Source of the DNA: Bryopsis sp. KO-2023
Lineage: Eukaryota; Chlorophyta; Ulvophyceae; Bryopsidales; Bryopsidaceae
Length of the DNA: 64,000 nt
Direction of reading: 5' to 3'
Assembly: GCA_030272585.1 (NCBI GenBank)
Contig: BSYQ01000005.1
Span: 6,169,501-6,233,500, forward strand
Made by a program: the position numbers and the translations under genes
Notes under the pieces: model-generated
Told to the model about the DNA's origin: nothing
The model's database searches: none
What the model saw: only the letters and a program-made list of their open reading frames with translations
Part shown: positions 1-9,059 of the stretch, in pieces
Layout of the letters: every line of letters begins with the position of its first letter
How positions within the stretch are numbered: the first letter of the stretch is position 1

Positions 1-93
1 ATTTACGGTAATTTATGGTCGGACAAGTTCTTACTACGGTTACGGTGACCGTGACCGTAAGGTCCTGTCTATGGTCGGAACGGAAGGGCGGAC

Positions 94-166
94 GCCCGAG
101 GAGGGACTCGAACCCTCGGCCACGAGATTAAAAGTCTCGCGCTCTGCCAAACTGAGCTACCCGGGC
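94..166 (-). tRNA. tRNA-Lys (UUU), unit 1
   Basis: The minus strand folds into a full cloverleaf of 73 nt. The 7-bp acceptor stem GCCCGGG/CTCGGGC has one G-U pair. The D arm is GCTC/GAGC, and the anticodon stem CGAGA/TCTCG holds the loop CTTTTAA (anticodon UUU). The T arm is GAGGG TTCGAGT CCCTC. No A-run, which would give a minus-strand T-run terminator, lies just below position 94. Confidence 0.96.
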
Positions 167-272
167 ATATCTCAAGCAGGATCGCGCCGATCTCGTGGAT
201 CCCGATTCCGGGAATCTCGATCGCGGGGGGGCGACCGAGCCTCCACGCAGCGCGCGATCGACTCGTCGTCGA

Positions 273-354
273 GCTGAGATGTCCGAGTGGTTAAGGAGGT
301 GGACTCGAAATCCACTGGGTTCATCCCGCGCAGGTTCAAATCCTGCTCTCAGCG
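273..354 (+). tRNA. tRNA-Ser (CGA), unit 1
   Basis: Class II tRNA of 82 nt with a perfect GCTGAGA/TCTCAGC acceptor stem. The anticodon stem GTGGA/TCCAC holds loop CTCGAAA (anticodon CGA), followed by a long variable arm TGGGTTCATCCCGC. The T arm is GCAGG TTCAAAT CCTGC and the discriminator is G, as expected for serine. A T5 run follows at 368-372. Confidence 0.96.
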
Positions 355-367
355 AGCGTCGAAGTCG

Positions 368-372
368 TTTTT
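368..372 (+). terminator. Pol III T-run after tRNA-Ser(CGA)
   Basis: Five T residues lie 13 bases after the tRNA 3' end, a standard RNA polymerase III stop. The run recurs at the same place in every unit. Confidence 0.7.
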
Positions 373-557
373 CGGAGCGGCAAAAGACAAGGATGCAAGG
401 TGGGCGTGCATGAACCCGGGTCTCCTGCGTGACAGTGACAGGCAAGAATACTCACCGCCGTACTGCAACGACTCGATCACGATGACGAGGCTGACGATGA
501 GGTTGATGACGAGGCGTGCGACGAGGATGGACGACGCGACGCCTCATCACGACGTGA

Positions 558-639
558 GTTGGGGTGTCCGAGTGGTTAAGGAGGTGGACTAGAAATCCAC
601 TGGGTTTGTCCCGCGCAGGTTCGAATCCTGCCCTCAACG
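558..639 (+). tRNA. tRNA-Ser (AGA), unit 1
   Basis: Class II tRNA of 82 nt. The acceptor GTTGGGG pairs with CCTCAAC with one G-U pair, the loop CTAGAAA gives anticodon AGA, and the T arm is GCAGG TTCGAAT CCTGC with discriminator G. Its body is nearly the same as the Ser(CGA) gene 285 bases upstream, so the two look like an old duplicate pair. The downstream flank is GT-rich and has no T-run. Confidence 0.96.
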
Positions 640-695
640 AGGCATGTGTGTGCGTGTGTGTTCGCGAACCGAGGGGGTGACGCGGAAAGGCACGT

Positions 696-778
696 TGTGG
701 TGAGTGGGATTCGAACCCACGCTCGTCTCCGAACTAGAACCTGAATCTAGCGCCTTAGACCAACTCGGCCATCACCAC
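696..778 (-). tRNA. tRNA-Leu (CAG), unit 1
   Basis: Class II cloverleaf of 83 nt on the minus strand. The acceptor GTGGTGA/TCACCAC is perfect. The anticodon stem CTAGA/TCTAG holds loop TTCAGGT (anticodon CAG). The T arm is GTGGG TTCGAAT CCCAC and the discriminator is A, as expected for leucine. No canonical terminator T-run is seen. Confidence 0.96.
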
Positions 779-876
779 ACCATCGTCGCTCGGGAGCCAC
801 CCCCACGAGGGCCCCGCCCCGGACGGGAGTCGCAGGCGACGCCCCCCGAGATCGGCGGCACGGAAATCTTTCCGTG

Positions 877-968
877 GCCTCGGTGGCGCAGTCGGTTAGC
901 GCGTCGGTCTCATAACCTCGTGAGCCATCCGGAGGTCACCAGTTCGATCCTGGTCCTGGTCCGGGGCA
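877..968 (+). tRNA. tRNA-Met (CAU, elongator) with intron and 6-bp insertion, unit 1
   Basis: The acceptor GCCTCGG pairs with CCGGGGC, the D arm is GCGC/GCGC, and the anticodon loop CTCATA|A gives CAU. A 12-nt intron at about 915-926 sits after position 37, where eukaryotic tRNA introns lie; plant elongator Met tRNAs carry an intron at the same site. In units 1 and 2 the T stem is followed by a second copy of CCTGGT, which adds six bases between the T stem and the acceptor strand. Units 3-7 lack it and fold normally, so this copy may be non-functional. Confidence 0.85.
915..926 (+). other. tRNA-Met intron (unit 1)
   Basis: Twelve bases, ACCTCGTGAGCC, interrupt the anticodon loop after the base 3' of CAU. 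Removing them restores a 7-nt loop and a TCGGT/TCCGG stem with the U-U pair often seen in Met tRNAs. The exact ends could shift by one base. The same intron is in all seven units. Confidence 0.75.
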
Positions 969-976
969 ACCAACGC

Positions 977-980
977 TTTT
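977..980 (+). terminator. Pol III T4 run after tRNA-Met
   Basis: TTTT lies 8 bases past the tRNA 3' end and is kept in all units. Confidence 0.55.
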
Positions 981-1016
981 GACGGGACGCCCCACGCCAC
1001 GTCACAAATTCTGACG

Positions 1017-1097
1017 TGTGGCGAGTGGGATTTGAACCCACGCCCTTTCGGACTGGAACCTTACTCCAGCGCCTTGGACCAACTCGGCCATCGCCAC
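1017..1097 (-). tRNA. tRNA-Leu (AAG), unit 1
   Basis: Class II cloverleaf of 81 nt on the minus strand. The acceptor GTGGCGA/TCGCCAC is perfect. The anticodon stem CTGGA/TCCAG holds loop GTAAGGT (anticodon AAG). The T arm is GTGGG TTCAAAT CCCAC and the discriminator is A. The 3' flank, ACGTCAGAATTTGTGACGT on the minus strand, forms an inverted repeat rather than a T-run. Confidence 0.95.
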
Positions 1098-1156
1098 ATA
1101 CGAGAGGAGGGGTCCGCCGCGCGTCTTCAAGCTGGGGTCTCGGACGTCGGTCCGCT

Positions 1157-1163
1157 AAAAAAA
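1157..1163 (-). terminator. Pol III T7 run after tRNA-Gly(CCC)
   Basis: Seven A on the plus strand make a T7 run on the minus strand, 9 bases downstream of the Gly(CCC) gene. It is the strongest terminator in the unit. Confidence 0.75.
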
Positions 1164-1172
1164 GAGCACGAG

Positions 1173-1243
1173 TGCGTTGACCGGGAATCGAACCCGGGTC
1201 TCTACCTTGGGAGGGTAGTATGCTACCACTATATCACCAACGC
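1173..1243 (-). tRNA. tRNA-Gly (CCC), unit 1
   Basis: The 71-nt cloverleaf has acceptor GCGTTGG/TCAACGC with one G-U pair. The anticodon stem CTACC/GGTAG holds loop CTCCCAA (anticodon CCC), the T arm is CCGGG TTCGATT CCCGG, and the discriminator is A. Confidence 0.96.
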
Positions 1244-2544
1244 GGCTCGAGGGATTGCGCGTGCGGAGAGCGTGGTAGGTTCGGGAAGCTGTCGGGAAGC
1301 TGTCGGGGACAAGTGCCGTCGCGCGCGGGAACGAGGTTGCGCCAAAACTTCGGGAGGGTGTTCGTTCGTGGTTAGGACTCGTTTCGAGTTTTTTCATCGT
1401 TGCGATTTTTCCGGGTGCTCGGATTCGGATATACGAGAGATATCGGCAATGGCCCATTTCGTTCGCTCGAATTATCGCGTAAAAGGAGTTCTTCGTTTTC
1501 CATGGGTTTTTGGTGTCTCTTCGAGTTGTGGTGTATTATTATTATTTTTATTTTTTTCTTTCCTCGCAAGAGATCGATTCGTTTCTTTCTATTTTCGTCG
1601 TTCTTTTCTTATTTTTGTGCCGTTCGTTCCCTCCTTTCCTTCCAATAATCTTTCTTTTCTTTTCTTCCCTTTTCCGTGCTTTTCTGCTTTTTCCTTTTTC
1701 GATTCTTTCTCTTTCGGTCCTTTCGAGAAGATTCCATTTCCTTTGCATTCTTCTTTCGCCGTTTCGAAAGGTTTTTTTCTCCCCCTTCGAAATCAAACCG
1801 GTTTCTGTCTATCGTGTTTTCTCTCAAAGTTCATTTTCCTTCTTTCCCTCCCCCTTTTCTTTTCCTTTCTAGCTTTTTCGCTCTTTTCTTCGACCTCTCT
1901 CCCGATTTTCTCCCGAGAGGGATCCCGTGGATGATCCCGGATTACCCGATCGGATGATCCAACAAGGGCGCGGTTGAACCCAGAAACGCCACCAACACGC
2001 CACCACCTGTGCGTTCCGTCGCCACACACGTCAAAACAGAAACGAACATGCTCCCAAGGCTTTTTCGCTCTACTGCCGCTCACCCACGAGCTGACCCACA
2101 CACACTCCACCGCCCGCGCGCGCGCTCACAGGCGCACACTCACCCACACACCCACACACGAAAGATCGTGCCACACCTGAAAACGCTCCCACGGGGTCCT
2201 TTTCGATTGGATGAAGCCAAAAACACCATTTCACCGCTCTGCCCACCTCACCTCAAAAGAACAAACAAAAAACAATCGGTCCCCCAAACCGTCGGAGGGA
2301 CACGTCCCTCGCGCACCTGAAAAACGGATACTTCACCTCCCGGCGTCCGCTTCAAAACGTGTTGCCATCAAACCACCGTGAATACATGCGATCCCTTCCG
2401 AACTCGCCAATCAAGCACGGTTGGGGCCGATCAGTACCGAGATCAGGGATGTCTCAGGAAATCCGGCGGCGGCAACTCGGTGCACTGTTCTTTTTCCGTG
2501 CTTGTTTTTTTTGGGGGCTACGACCGGGAAGAAAAGGCCTTGAG
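1244..2544. other. Gene-free spacer of the repeat unit
   Basis: I see no gene here. A C/T-rich block (about 1380-1915, plus strand) with a short ATT microsatellite near 1533-1550 is followed by a CA-rich block (about 2085-2160). A short inverted repeat, GAGGGAC-AC-GTCCCTC, lies near 2296-2311. No 5S rRNA, U6, SRP or spliced-leader motif was recognised. Open frames of up to 300 codons cross this region, but they start inside tRNA genes and read low-complexity sequence. The same spacer recurs in every unit. Confidence 0.8.
2532..2535 (-). terminator. Pol III T4 run after tRNA-Gly(GCC)
   Basis: AAAA on the plus strand, so TTTT 9 bases downstream of the minus-strand Gly(GCC) gene. Confidence 0.55.
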
Positions 2545-2615
2545 TGCGTTGACCGGGAATCGAACCCGGGTCTCTACCGTGGCAGGGTAGTATGCTACCA
2601 CTGTACCATCAACGC
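2545..2615 (-). tRNA. tRNA-Gly (GCC), unit 1
   Basis: The 71-nt cloverleaf has a perfect acceptor GCGTTGA/TCAACGC, loop CTGCCAC (anticodon GCC), T arm CCGGG TTCGATT CCCGG and discriminator A. It is a close paralogue of the Gly(CCC) gene 1.3 kb away. Confidence 0.96.
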
Positions 2616-2715
2616 CTCGACGAAAATACCCGAGCTTGCTCGATCGGGTAACATGCGTGCGGGGGAATCGGGCCGGAACCGGGCAGAGGACTTTGGTCAA
2701 AATTCGGGTCCGGGG

Positions 2716-2850
2716 TTACGGTCGTGTTACCCGTCGCCGTAATGCGGCCGTAATTGTGTTCCGTAACCGAAAGTTGTTTACTCTCCCGTCATTTACGGTA
2801 ATTTATGGTCGGACAAGTTCTTACTACGGTTACGGTGACCGTGACCGTAA
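2716..2850. promoter_or_regulatory. Cluster of TTACGG/CCGTAA hexamers across the unit 1-unit 2 joint
   Basis: Seven copies of one hexamer occur in 135 bp: TTACGG at 2716, 2793 and 2830, and CCGTAA at 2737, 2748, 2761 and 2845. The last two form a near-palindrome around GACCGTG. A binding-site cluster is an inference; nothing in the sequence shows a function. It recurs at each joint. Confidence 0.35.
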
Positions 2851-2883
2851 GGTCCTGTCTATGGTCGGAACGGAAGGGCGGAC

Positions 2884-2956
2884 GCCCGAGGAGGGACTCG
2901 AACCCTCGGCCACGAGATTAAAAGTCTCGCGCTCTGCCAAACTGAGCTACCCGGGC
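2884..2956 (-). tRNA. tRNA-Lys (UUU), unit 2
   Basis: Matches the unit 1 gene. Confidence 0.95.
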
Positions 2957-3062
2957 ATATCTCAAGCAGGATCGCGCCGATCTCGTGGATCCCGATTCCG
3001 GGAATCTCGATCGCGGGGGGGCGACCGAGCCTCCACGCAGCGCGCGATCGACTCGTCGTCGA

Positions 3063-3144
3063 GCTGAGATGTCCGAGTGGTTAAGGAGGTGGACTCGAAA
3101 TCCACTGGGTTCATCCCGCGCAGGTTCAAATCCTGCTCTCAGCG
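3063..3144 (+). tRNA. tRNA-Ser (CGA), unit 2
   Basis: Matches the unit 1 gene. Confidence 0.95.
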
Positions 3145-3347
3145 AGCGTCGAAGTCGTTTTTCGGAGCGGCAAAAGACAAGGATGCAAGGTGGGCGTGCA
3201 TGAACCCGGGTCTCCTGCGTGACAGTGACAGGCAAGAATACTCACCGCCGTACTGCAACGACTCGATCACGATGACGAGGCTGACGATGAGGTTGATGAC
3301 GAGGCGTGCGACGAGGATGGACGACGCGACGCCTCATCACGACGTGA

Positions 3348-3429
3348 GTTGGGGTGTCCGAGTGGTTAAGGAGGTGGACTAGAAATCCACTGGGTTTGTC
3401 CCGCGCAGGTTCGAATCCTGCCCTCAACG
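3348..3429 (+). tRNA. tRNA-Ser (AGA), unit 2
   Basis: Matches the unit 1 gene. Confidence 0.95.
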
Positions 3430-3485
3430 AGGCATGTGTGTGCGTGTGTGTTCGCGAACCGAGGGGGTGACGCGGAAAGGCACGT

Positions 3486-3568
3486 TGTGGTGAGTGGGAT
3501 TCGAACCCACGCTCGTCTCCGAACTAGAACCTGAATCTAGCGCCTTAGACCAACTCGGCCATCACCAC
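3486..3568 (-). tRNA. tRNA-Leu (CAG), unit 2
   Basis: Matches the unit 1 gene. Confidence 0.95.
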
Positions 3569-3666
3569 ACCATCGTCGCTCGGGAGCCACCCCCACGAGG
3601 GCCCCGCCCCGGACGGGAGTCGCAGGCGACGCCCCCCGAGATCGGCGGCACGGAAATCTTTCCGTG

Positions 3667-3758
3667 GCCTCGGTGGCGCAGTCGGTTAGCGCGTCGGTCT
3701 CATAACCTCGTGAGCCATCCGGAGGTCACCAGTTCGATCCTGGTCCTGGTCCGGGGCA
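3667..3758 (+). tRNA. tRNA-Met (CAU) with intron and 6-bp insertion, unit 2
   Basis: Shares the extra CCTGGT after the T stem with unit 1; possibly non-functional. Confidence 0.85.
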
Positions 3759-3806
3759 ACCAACGCTTTTGACGGGACGCCCCACGCCACGTCACAAATT
3801 CTGACG

Positions 3807-3887
3807 TGTGGCGAGTGGGATTTGAACCCACGCCCTTTCGGACTGGAACCTTACTCCAGCGCCTTGGACCAACTCGGCCATCGCCAC
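3807..3887 (-). tRNA. tRNA-Leu (AAG), unit 2
   Basis: Matches the unit 1 gene. Confidence 0.95.
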
Positions 3888-3962
3888 ATACGAGAGGAGG
3901 GGTCCGCCGCGCGTCTTCAAGCTGGGGTCTCGGACGTCGGTCCGCTAAAAAAAGAGCACGAG

Positions 3963-4033
3963 TGCGTTGACCGGGAATCGAACCCGGGTCTCTACCTTGG
4001 GAGGGTAGTATGCTACCACTATATCACCAACGC
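3963..4033 (-). tRNA. tRNA-Gly (CCC), unit 2
   Basis: Matches the unit 1 gene. Confidence 0.95.
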
Positions 4034-5334
4034 GGCTCGAGGGATTGCGCGTGCGGAGAGCGTGGTAGGTTCGGGAAGCTGTCGGGAAGCTGTCGGGGAC
4101 AAGTGCCGTCGCGCGCGGGAACGAGGTTGCGCCAAAACTTCGGGAGGGTGTTCGTTCGTGGTTAGGACTCGTTTCGAGTTTTTTCATCGTTGCGATTTTT
4201 CCGGGTGCTCGGATTCGGATATACGAGAGATATCGGCAATGGCCCATTTCGTTCGCTCGAATTATCGCGTAAAAGGAGTTCTTCGTTTTCCATGGGTTTT
4301 TGGTGTCTCTTCGAGTTGTGGTGTATTATTATTATTTTTATTTTTTTCTTTCCTCGCAAGAGATCGATTCGTTTCTTTCTATTTTCGTCGTTCTTTTCTT
4401 ATTTTTGTGCCGTTCGTTCCCTCCTTTCCTTCCAATAATCTTTCTTTTCTTTTCTTCCCTTTTCCGTGCTTTTCTGCTTTTTCCTTTTTCGATTCTTTCT
4501 CTTTCGGTCCTTTCGAGAAGATTCCATTTCCTTTGCATTCTTCTTTCGCCGTTTCGAAAGGTTTTTTTCTCCCCCTTCGAAATCAAACCGGTTTCTGTCT
4601 ATCGTGTTTTCTCTCAAAGTTCATTTTCCTTCTTTCCCTCCCCCTTTTCTTTTCCTTTCTAGCTTTTTCGCTCTTTTCTTCGACCTCTCTCCCGATTTTC
4701 TCCCGAGAGGGATCCCGTGGATGATCCCGGATTACCCGATCGGATGATCCAACAAGGGCGCGGTTGAACCCAGAAACGCCACCAACACGCCACCACCTGT
4801 GCGTTCCGTCGCCACACACGTCAAAACAGAAACGAACATGCTCCCAAGGCTTTTTCGCTCTACTGCCGCTCACCCACGAGCTGACCCACACACACTCCAC
4901 CGCCCGCGCGCGCGCTCACAGGCGCACACTCACCCACACACCCACACACGAAAGATCGTGCCACACCTGAAAACGCTCCCACGGGGTCCTTTTCGATTGG
5001 ATGAAGCCAAAAACACCATTTCACCGCTCTGCCCACCTCACCTCAAAAGAACAAACAAAAAACAATCGGTCCCCCAAACCGTCGGAGGGACACGTCCCTC
5101 GCGCACCTGAAAAACGGATACTTCACCTCCCGGCGTCCGCTTCAAAACGTGTTGCCATCAAACCACCGTGAATACATGCGATCCCTTCCGAACTCGCCAA
5201 TCAAGCACGGTTGGGGCCGATCAGTACCGAGATCAGGGATGTCTCAGGAAATCCGGCGGCGGCAACTCGGTGCACTGTTCTTTTTCCGTGCTTGTTTTTT
5301 TTGGGGGCTACGACCGGGAAGAAAAGGCCTTGAG

Positions 5335-5405
5335 TGCGTTGACCGGGAATCGAACCCGGGTCTCTACCGTGGCAGGGTAGTATGCTACCACTGTACCATC
5401 AACGC
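5335..5405 (-). tRNA. tRNA-Gly (GCC), unit 2
   Basis: Matches the unit 1 gene. Confidence 0.95.
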
Positions 5406-5673
5406 CTCGACGAAAATACCCGAGCTTGCTCGATCGGGTAACATGCGTGCGGGGGAATCGGGCCGGAACCGGGCAGAGGACTTTGGTCAAAATTCGGGTC
5501 CGGGGTTACGGTCGTGTTACCCGTCGCCGTAATGCGGCCGTAATTGTGTTCCGTAACCGAAAGTTGTTTACTCTCCCGTCATTTACGGTAATTTATGGTC
5601 GGACAAGTTCTTACTACGGTTACGGTGACCGTGACCGTAAGGTCCTGTCTATGGTCGGAACGGAAGGGCGGAC

Positions 5674-5746
5674 GCCCGAGGAGGGACTCGAACCCTCGGC
5701 CACGAGATTAAAAGTCTCGCGCTCTGCCAAACTGAGCTACCCGGGC
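5674..5746 (-). tRNA. tRNA-Lys (UUU), unit 3
   Basis: Matches the unit 1 gene. Confidence 0.95.
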
Positions 5747-5852
5747 ATATCTCAAGCAGGATCGCGCCGATCTCGTGGATCCCGATTCCGGGAATCTCGA
5801 TCGCGGGGGGGCGACCGAGCCTCCACGCAGCGCGCGATCGACTCGTCGTCGA

Positions 5853-5934
5853 GCTGAGATGTCCGAGTGGTTAAGGAGGTGGACTCGAAATCCACTGGGT
5901 TCATCCCGCGCAGGTTCAAATCCTGCTCTCAGCG
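5853..5934 (+). tRNA. tRNA-Ser (CGA), unit 3
   Basis: Matches the unit 1 gene. Confidence 0.95.
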
Positions 5935-6137
5935 AGCGTCGAAGTCGTTTTTCGGAGCGGCAAAAGACAAGGATGCAAGGTGGGCGTGCATGAACCCGGG
6001 TCTCCTGCGTGACAGTGACAGGCAAGAATACTCACCGCCGTACTGCAACGACTCGATCACGATGACGAGGCTGACGATGAGGTTGATGACGAGGCGTGCG
6101 ACGAGGATGGACGACGCGACGCCTCATCACGACGTGA

Positions 6138-6219
6138 GTTGGGGTGTCCGAGTGGTTAAGGAGGTGGACTAGAAATCCACTGGGTTTGTCCCGCGCAGGT
6201 TCGAATCCTGCCCTCAACG
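6138..6219 (+). tRNA. tRNA-Ser (AGA), unit 3
   Basis: Matches the unit 1 gene. Confidence 0.95.
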
Positions 6220-6275
6220 AGGCATGTGTGTGCGTGTGTGTTCGCGAACCGAGGGGGTGACGCGGAAAGGCACGT

Positions 6276-6358
6276 TGTGGTGAGTGGGATTCGAACCCAC
6301 GCTCGTCTCCGAACTAGAACCTGAATCTAGCGCCTTAGACCAACTCGGCCATCACCAC
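6276..6358 (-). tRNA. tRNA-Leu (CAG), unit 3
   Basis: Matches the unit 1 gene. Confidence 0.95.
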
Positions 6359-6456
6359 ACCATCGTCGCTCGGGAGCCACCCCCACGAGGGCCCCGCCCC
6401 GGACGGGAGTCGCAGGCGACGCCCCCCGAGATCGGCGGCACGGAAATCTTTCCGTG

Positions 6457-6542
6457 GCCTCGGTGGCGCAGTCGGTTAGCGCGTCGGTCTCATAACCTCG
6501 TGAGCCATCCGGAGGTCACCAGTTCGATCCTGGTCCGGGGCA
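6457..6542 (+). tRNA. tRNA-Met (CAU, elongator) with 12-nt intron, unit 3
   Basis: The T arm ACCAG TTCGATC CTGGT runs straight into the acceptor strand CCGGGGC, so after intron removal this copy folds as a normal tRNA. Confidence 0.95.
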
Positions 6543-6590
6543 ACCAACGCTTTTGACGGGACGCCCCACGCCACGTCACAAATTCTGACG

Positions 6591-6671
6591 TGTGGCGAGT
6601 GGGATTTGAACCCACGCCCTTTCGGACTGGAACCTTACTCCAGCGCCTTGGACCAACTCGGCCATCGCCAC
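6591..6671 (-). tRNA. tRNA-Leu (AAG), unit 3
   Basis: Matches the unit 1 gene. Confidence 0.95.
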
Positions 6672-6746
6672 ATACGAGAGGAGGGGTCCGCCGCGCGTCT
6701 TCAAGCTGGGGTCTCGGACGTCGGTCCGCTAAAAAAAGAGCACGAG

Positions 6747-6817
6747 TGCGTTGACCGGGAATCGAACCCGGGTCTCTACCTTGGGAGGGTAGTATGCTAC
6801 CACTATATCACCAACGC
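6747..6817 (-). tRNA. tRNA-Gly (CCC), unit 3
   Basis: Matches the unit 1 gene. Confidence 0.95.
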
Positions 6818-8118
6818 GGCTCGAGGGATTGCGCGTGCGGAGAGCGTGGTAGGTTCGGGAAGCTGTCGGGAAGCTGTCGGGGACAAGTGCCGTCGCGCGC
6901 GGGAACGAGGTTGCGCCAAAACTTCGGGAGGGTGTTCGTTCGTGGTTAGGACTCGTTTCGAGTTTTTTCATCGTTGCGATTTTTCCGGGTGCTCGGATTC
7001 GGATATACGAGAGATATCGGCAATGGCCCATTTCGTTCGCTCGAATTATCGCGTAAAAGGAGTTCTTCGTTTTCCATGGGTTTTTGGTGTCTCTTCGAGT
7101 TGTGGTGTATTATTATTATTTTTATTTTTTTCTTTCCTCGCAAGAGATCGATTCGTTTCTTTCTATTTTCGTCGTTCTTTTCTTATTTTTGTGCCGTTCG
7201 TTCCCTCCTTTCCTTCCAATAATCTTTCTTTTCTTTTCTTCCCTTTTCCGTGCTTTTCTGCTTTTTCCTTTTTCGATTCTTTCTCTTTCGGTCCTTTCGA
7301 GAAGATTCCATTTCCTTTGCATTCTTCTTTCGCCGTTTCGAAAGGTTTTTTTCTCCCCCTTCGAAATCAAACCGGTTTCTGTCTATCGTGTTTTCTCTCA
7401 AAGTTCATTTTCCTTCTTTCCCTCCCCCTTTTCTTTTCCTTTCTAGCTTTTTCGCTCTTTTCTTCGACCTCTCTCCCGATTTTCTCCCGAGAGGGATCCC
7501 GTGGATGATCCCGGATTACCCGATCGGATGATCCAACAAGGGCGCGGTTGAACCCAGAAACGCCACCAACACGCCACCACCTGTGCGTTCCGTCGCCACA
7601 CACGTCAAAACAGAAACGAACATGCTCCCAAGGCTTTTTCGCTCTACTGCCGCTCACCCACGAGCTGACCCACACACACTCCACCGCCCGCGCGCGCGCT
7701 CACAGGCGCACACTCACCCACACACCCACACACGAAAGATCGTGCCACACCTGAAAACGCTCCCACGGGGTCCTTTTCGATTGGATGAAGCCAAAAACAC
7801 CATTTCACCGCTCTGCCCACCTCACCTCAAAAGAACAAACAAAAAACAATCGGTCCCCCAAACCGTCGGAGGGACACGTCCCTCGCGCACCTGAAAAACG
7901 GATACTTCACCTCCCGGCGTCCGCTTCAAAACGTGTTGCCATCAAACCACCGTGAATACATGCGATCCCTTCCGAACTCGCCAATCAAGCACGGTTGGGG
8001 CCGATCAGTACCGAGATCAGGGATGTCTCAGGAAATCCGGCGGCGGCAACTCGGTGCACTGTTCTTTTTCCGTGCTTGTTTTTTTTGGGGGCTACGACCG
8101 GGAAGAAAAGGCCTTGAG

Positions 8119-8189
8119 TGCGTTGACCGGGAATCGAACCCGGGTCTCTACCGTGGCAGGGTAGTATGCTACCACTGTACCATCAACGC
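8119..8189 (-). tRNA. tRNA-Gly (GCC), unit 3
   Basis: Matches the unit 1 gene. Confidence 0.95.
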
Positions 8190-8457
8190 CTCGACGAAAA
8201 TACCCGAGCTTGCTCGATCGGGTAACATGCGTGCGGGGGAATCGGGCCGGAACCGGGCAGAGGACTTTGGTCAAAATTCGGGTCCGGGGTTACGGTCGTG
8301 TTACCCGTCGCCGTAATGCGGCCGTAATTGTGTTCCGTAACCGAAAGTTGTTTACTCTCCCGTCATTTACGGTAATTTATGGTCGGACAAGTTCTTACTA
8401 CGGTTACGGTGACCGTGACCGTAAGGTCCTGTCTATGGTCGGAACGGAAGGGCGGAC

Positions 8458-8530
8458 GCCCGAGGAGGGACTCGAACCCTCGGCCACGAGATTAAAAGTC
8501 TCGCGCTCTGCCAAACTGAGCTACCCGGGC
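8458..8530 (-). tRNA. tRNA-Lys (UUU), unit 4
   Basis: Matches the unit 1 gene. Confidence 0.95.
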
Positions 8531-8636
8531 ATATCTCAAGCAGGATCGCGCCGATCTCGTGGATCCCGATTCCGGGAATCTCGATCGCGGGGGGGCGACC
8601 GAGCCTCCACGCAGCGCGCGATCGACTCGTCGTCGA

Positions 8637-8718
8637 GCTGAGATGTCCGAGTGGTTAAGGAGGTGGACTCGAAATCCACTGGGTTCATCCCGCGCAGGTT
8701 CAAATCCTGCTCTCAGCG
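8637..8718 (+). tRNA. tRNA-Ser (CGA), unit 4
   Basis: Matches the unit 1 gene. Confidence 0.95.
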
Positions 8719-8921
8719 AGCGTCGAAGTCGTTTTTCGGAGCGGCAAAAGACAAGGATGCAAGGTGGGCGTGCATGAACCCGGGTCTCCTGCGTGACAGT
8801 GACAGGCAAGAATACTCACCGCCGTACTGCAACGACTCGATCACGATGACGAGGCTGACGATGAGGTTGATGACGAGGCGTGCGACGAGGATGGACGACG
8901 CGACGCCTCATCACGACGTGA

Positions 8922-9003
8922 GTTGGGGTGTCCGAGTGGTTAAGGAGGTGGACTAGAAATCCACTGGGTTTGTCCCGCGCAGGTTCGAATCCTGCCCTCA
9001 ACG
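8922..9003 (+). tRNA. tRNA-Ser (AGA), unit 4
   Basis: Matches the unit 1 gene. Confidence 0.95.
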
Positions 9004-9059
9004 AGGCATGTGTGTGCGTGTGTGTTCGCGAACCGAGGGGGTGACGCGGAAAGGCACGT

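Larger units (their letters stand above)
1..2790. repeat. tRNA-cluster tandem repeat, unit 1
   Basis: First of seven head-to-tail copies of a 2.79-kb unit; the next copy begins at 2791 with the same opening bases. The unit carries eight tRNA genes. From about 1380 to 1915 the plus strand is almost pure C/T, 2085-2160 is CA-rich, and the joint with the next unit holds inverted TTACGG/CCGTAA hexamers. Units 1 and 2 are 2790 bp; units 3-6 are 2784 bp because they lack a 6-bp insertion in the Met tRNA. The start coordinate is only the window edge, so the biological unit border is arbitrary. Tandem tRNA arrays are known in Entamoeba, but with other gene contents. Confidence 0.97.
2791..5580. repeat. 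tRNA-cluster tandem repeat, unit 2
   Basis: 2790 bp, the same as unit 1 wherever I compared them, including the 6-bp insertion in tRNA-Met. Confidence 0.97.
5581..8364. repeat. tRNA-cluster tandem repeat, unit 3
   Basis: 2784 bp; the first unit with the uninterrupted Met tRNA T stem. Confidence 0.97.

Noticed and set aside
1032-1934. 300-codon open frame in each repeat unit (and other frames of 60-143 codons)
   Set aside because: They begin inside tRNA genes and read the polypyrimidine block as F/S/L-rich low-complexity sequence. They recur only because the unit recurs.
1244-2544. 5S rRNA, U6, SRP or spliced-leader RNA in the repeat spacer
   Set aside because: None of the conserved blocks of these RNAs could be found on either strand.
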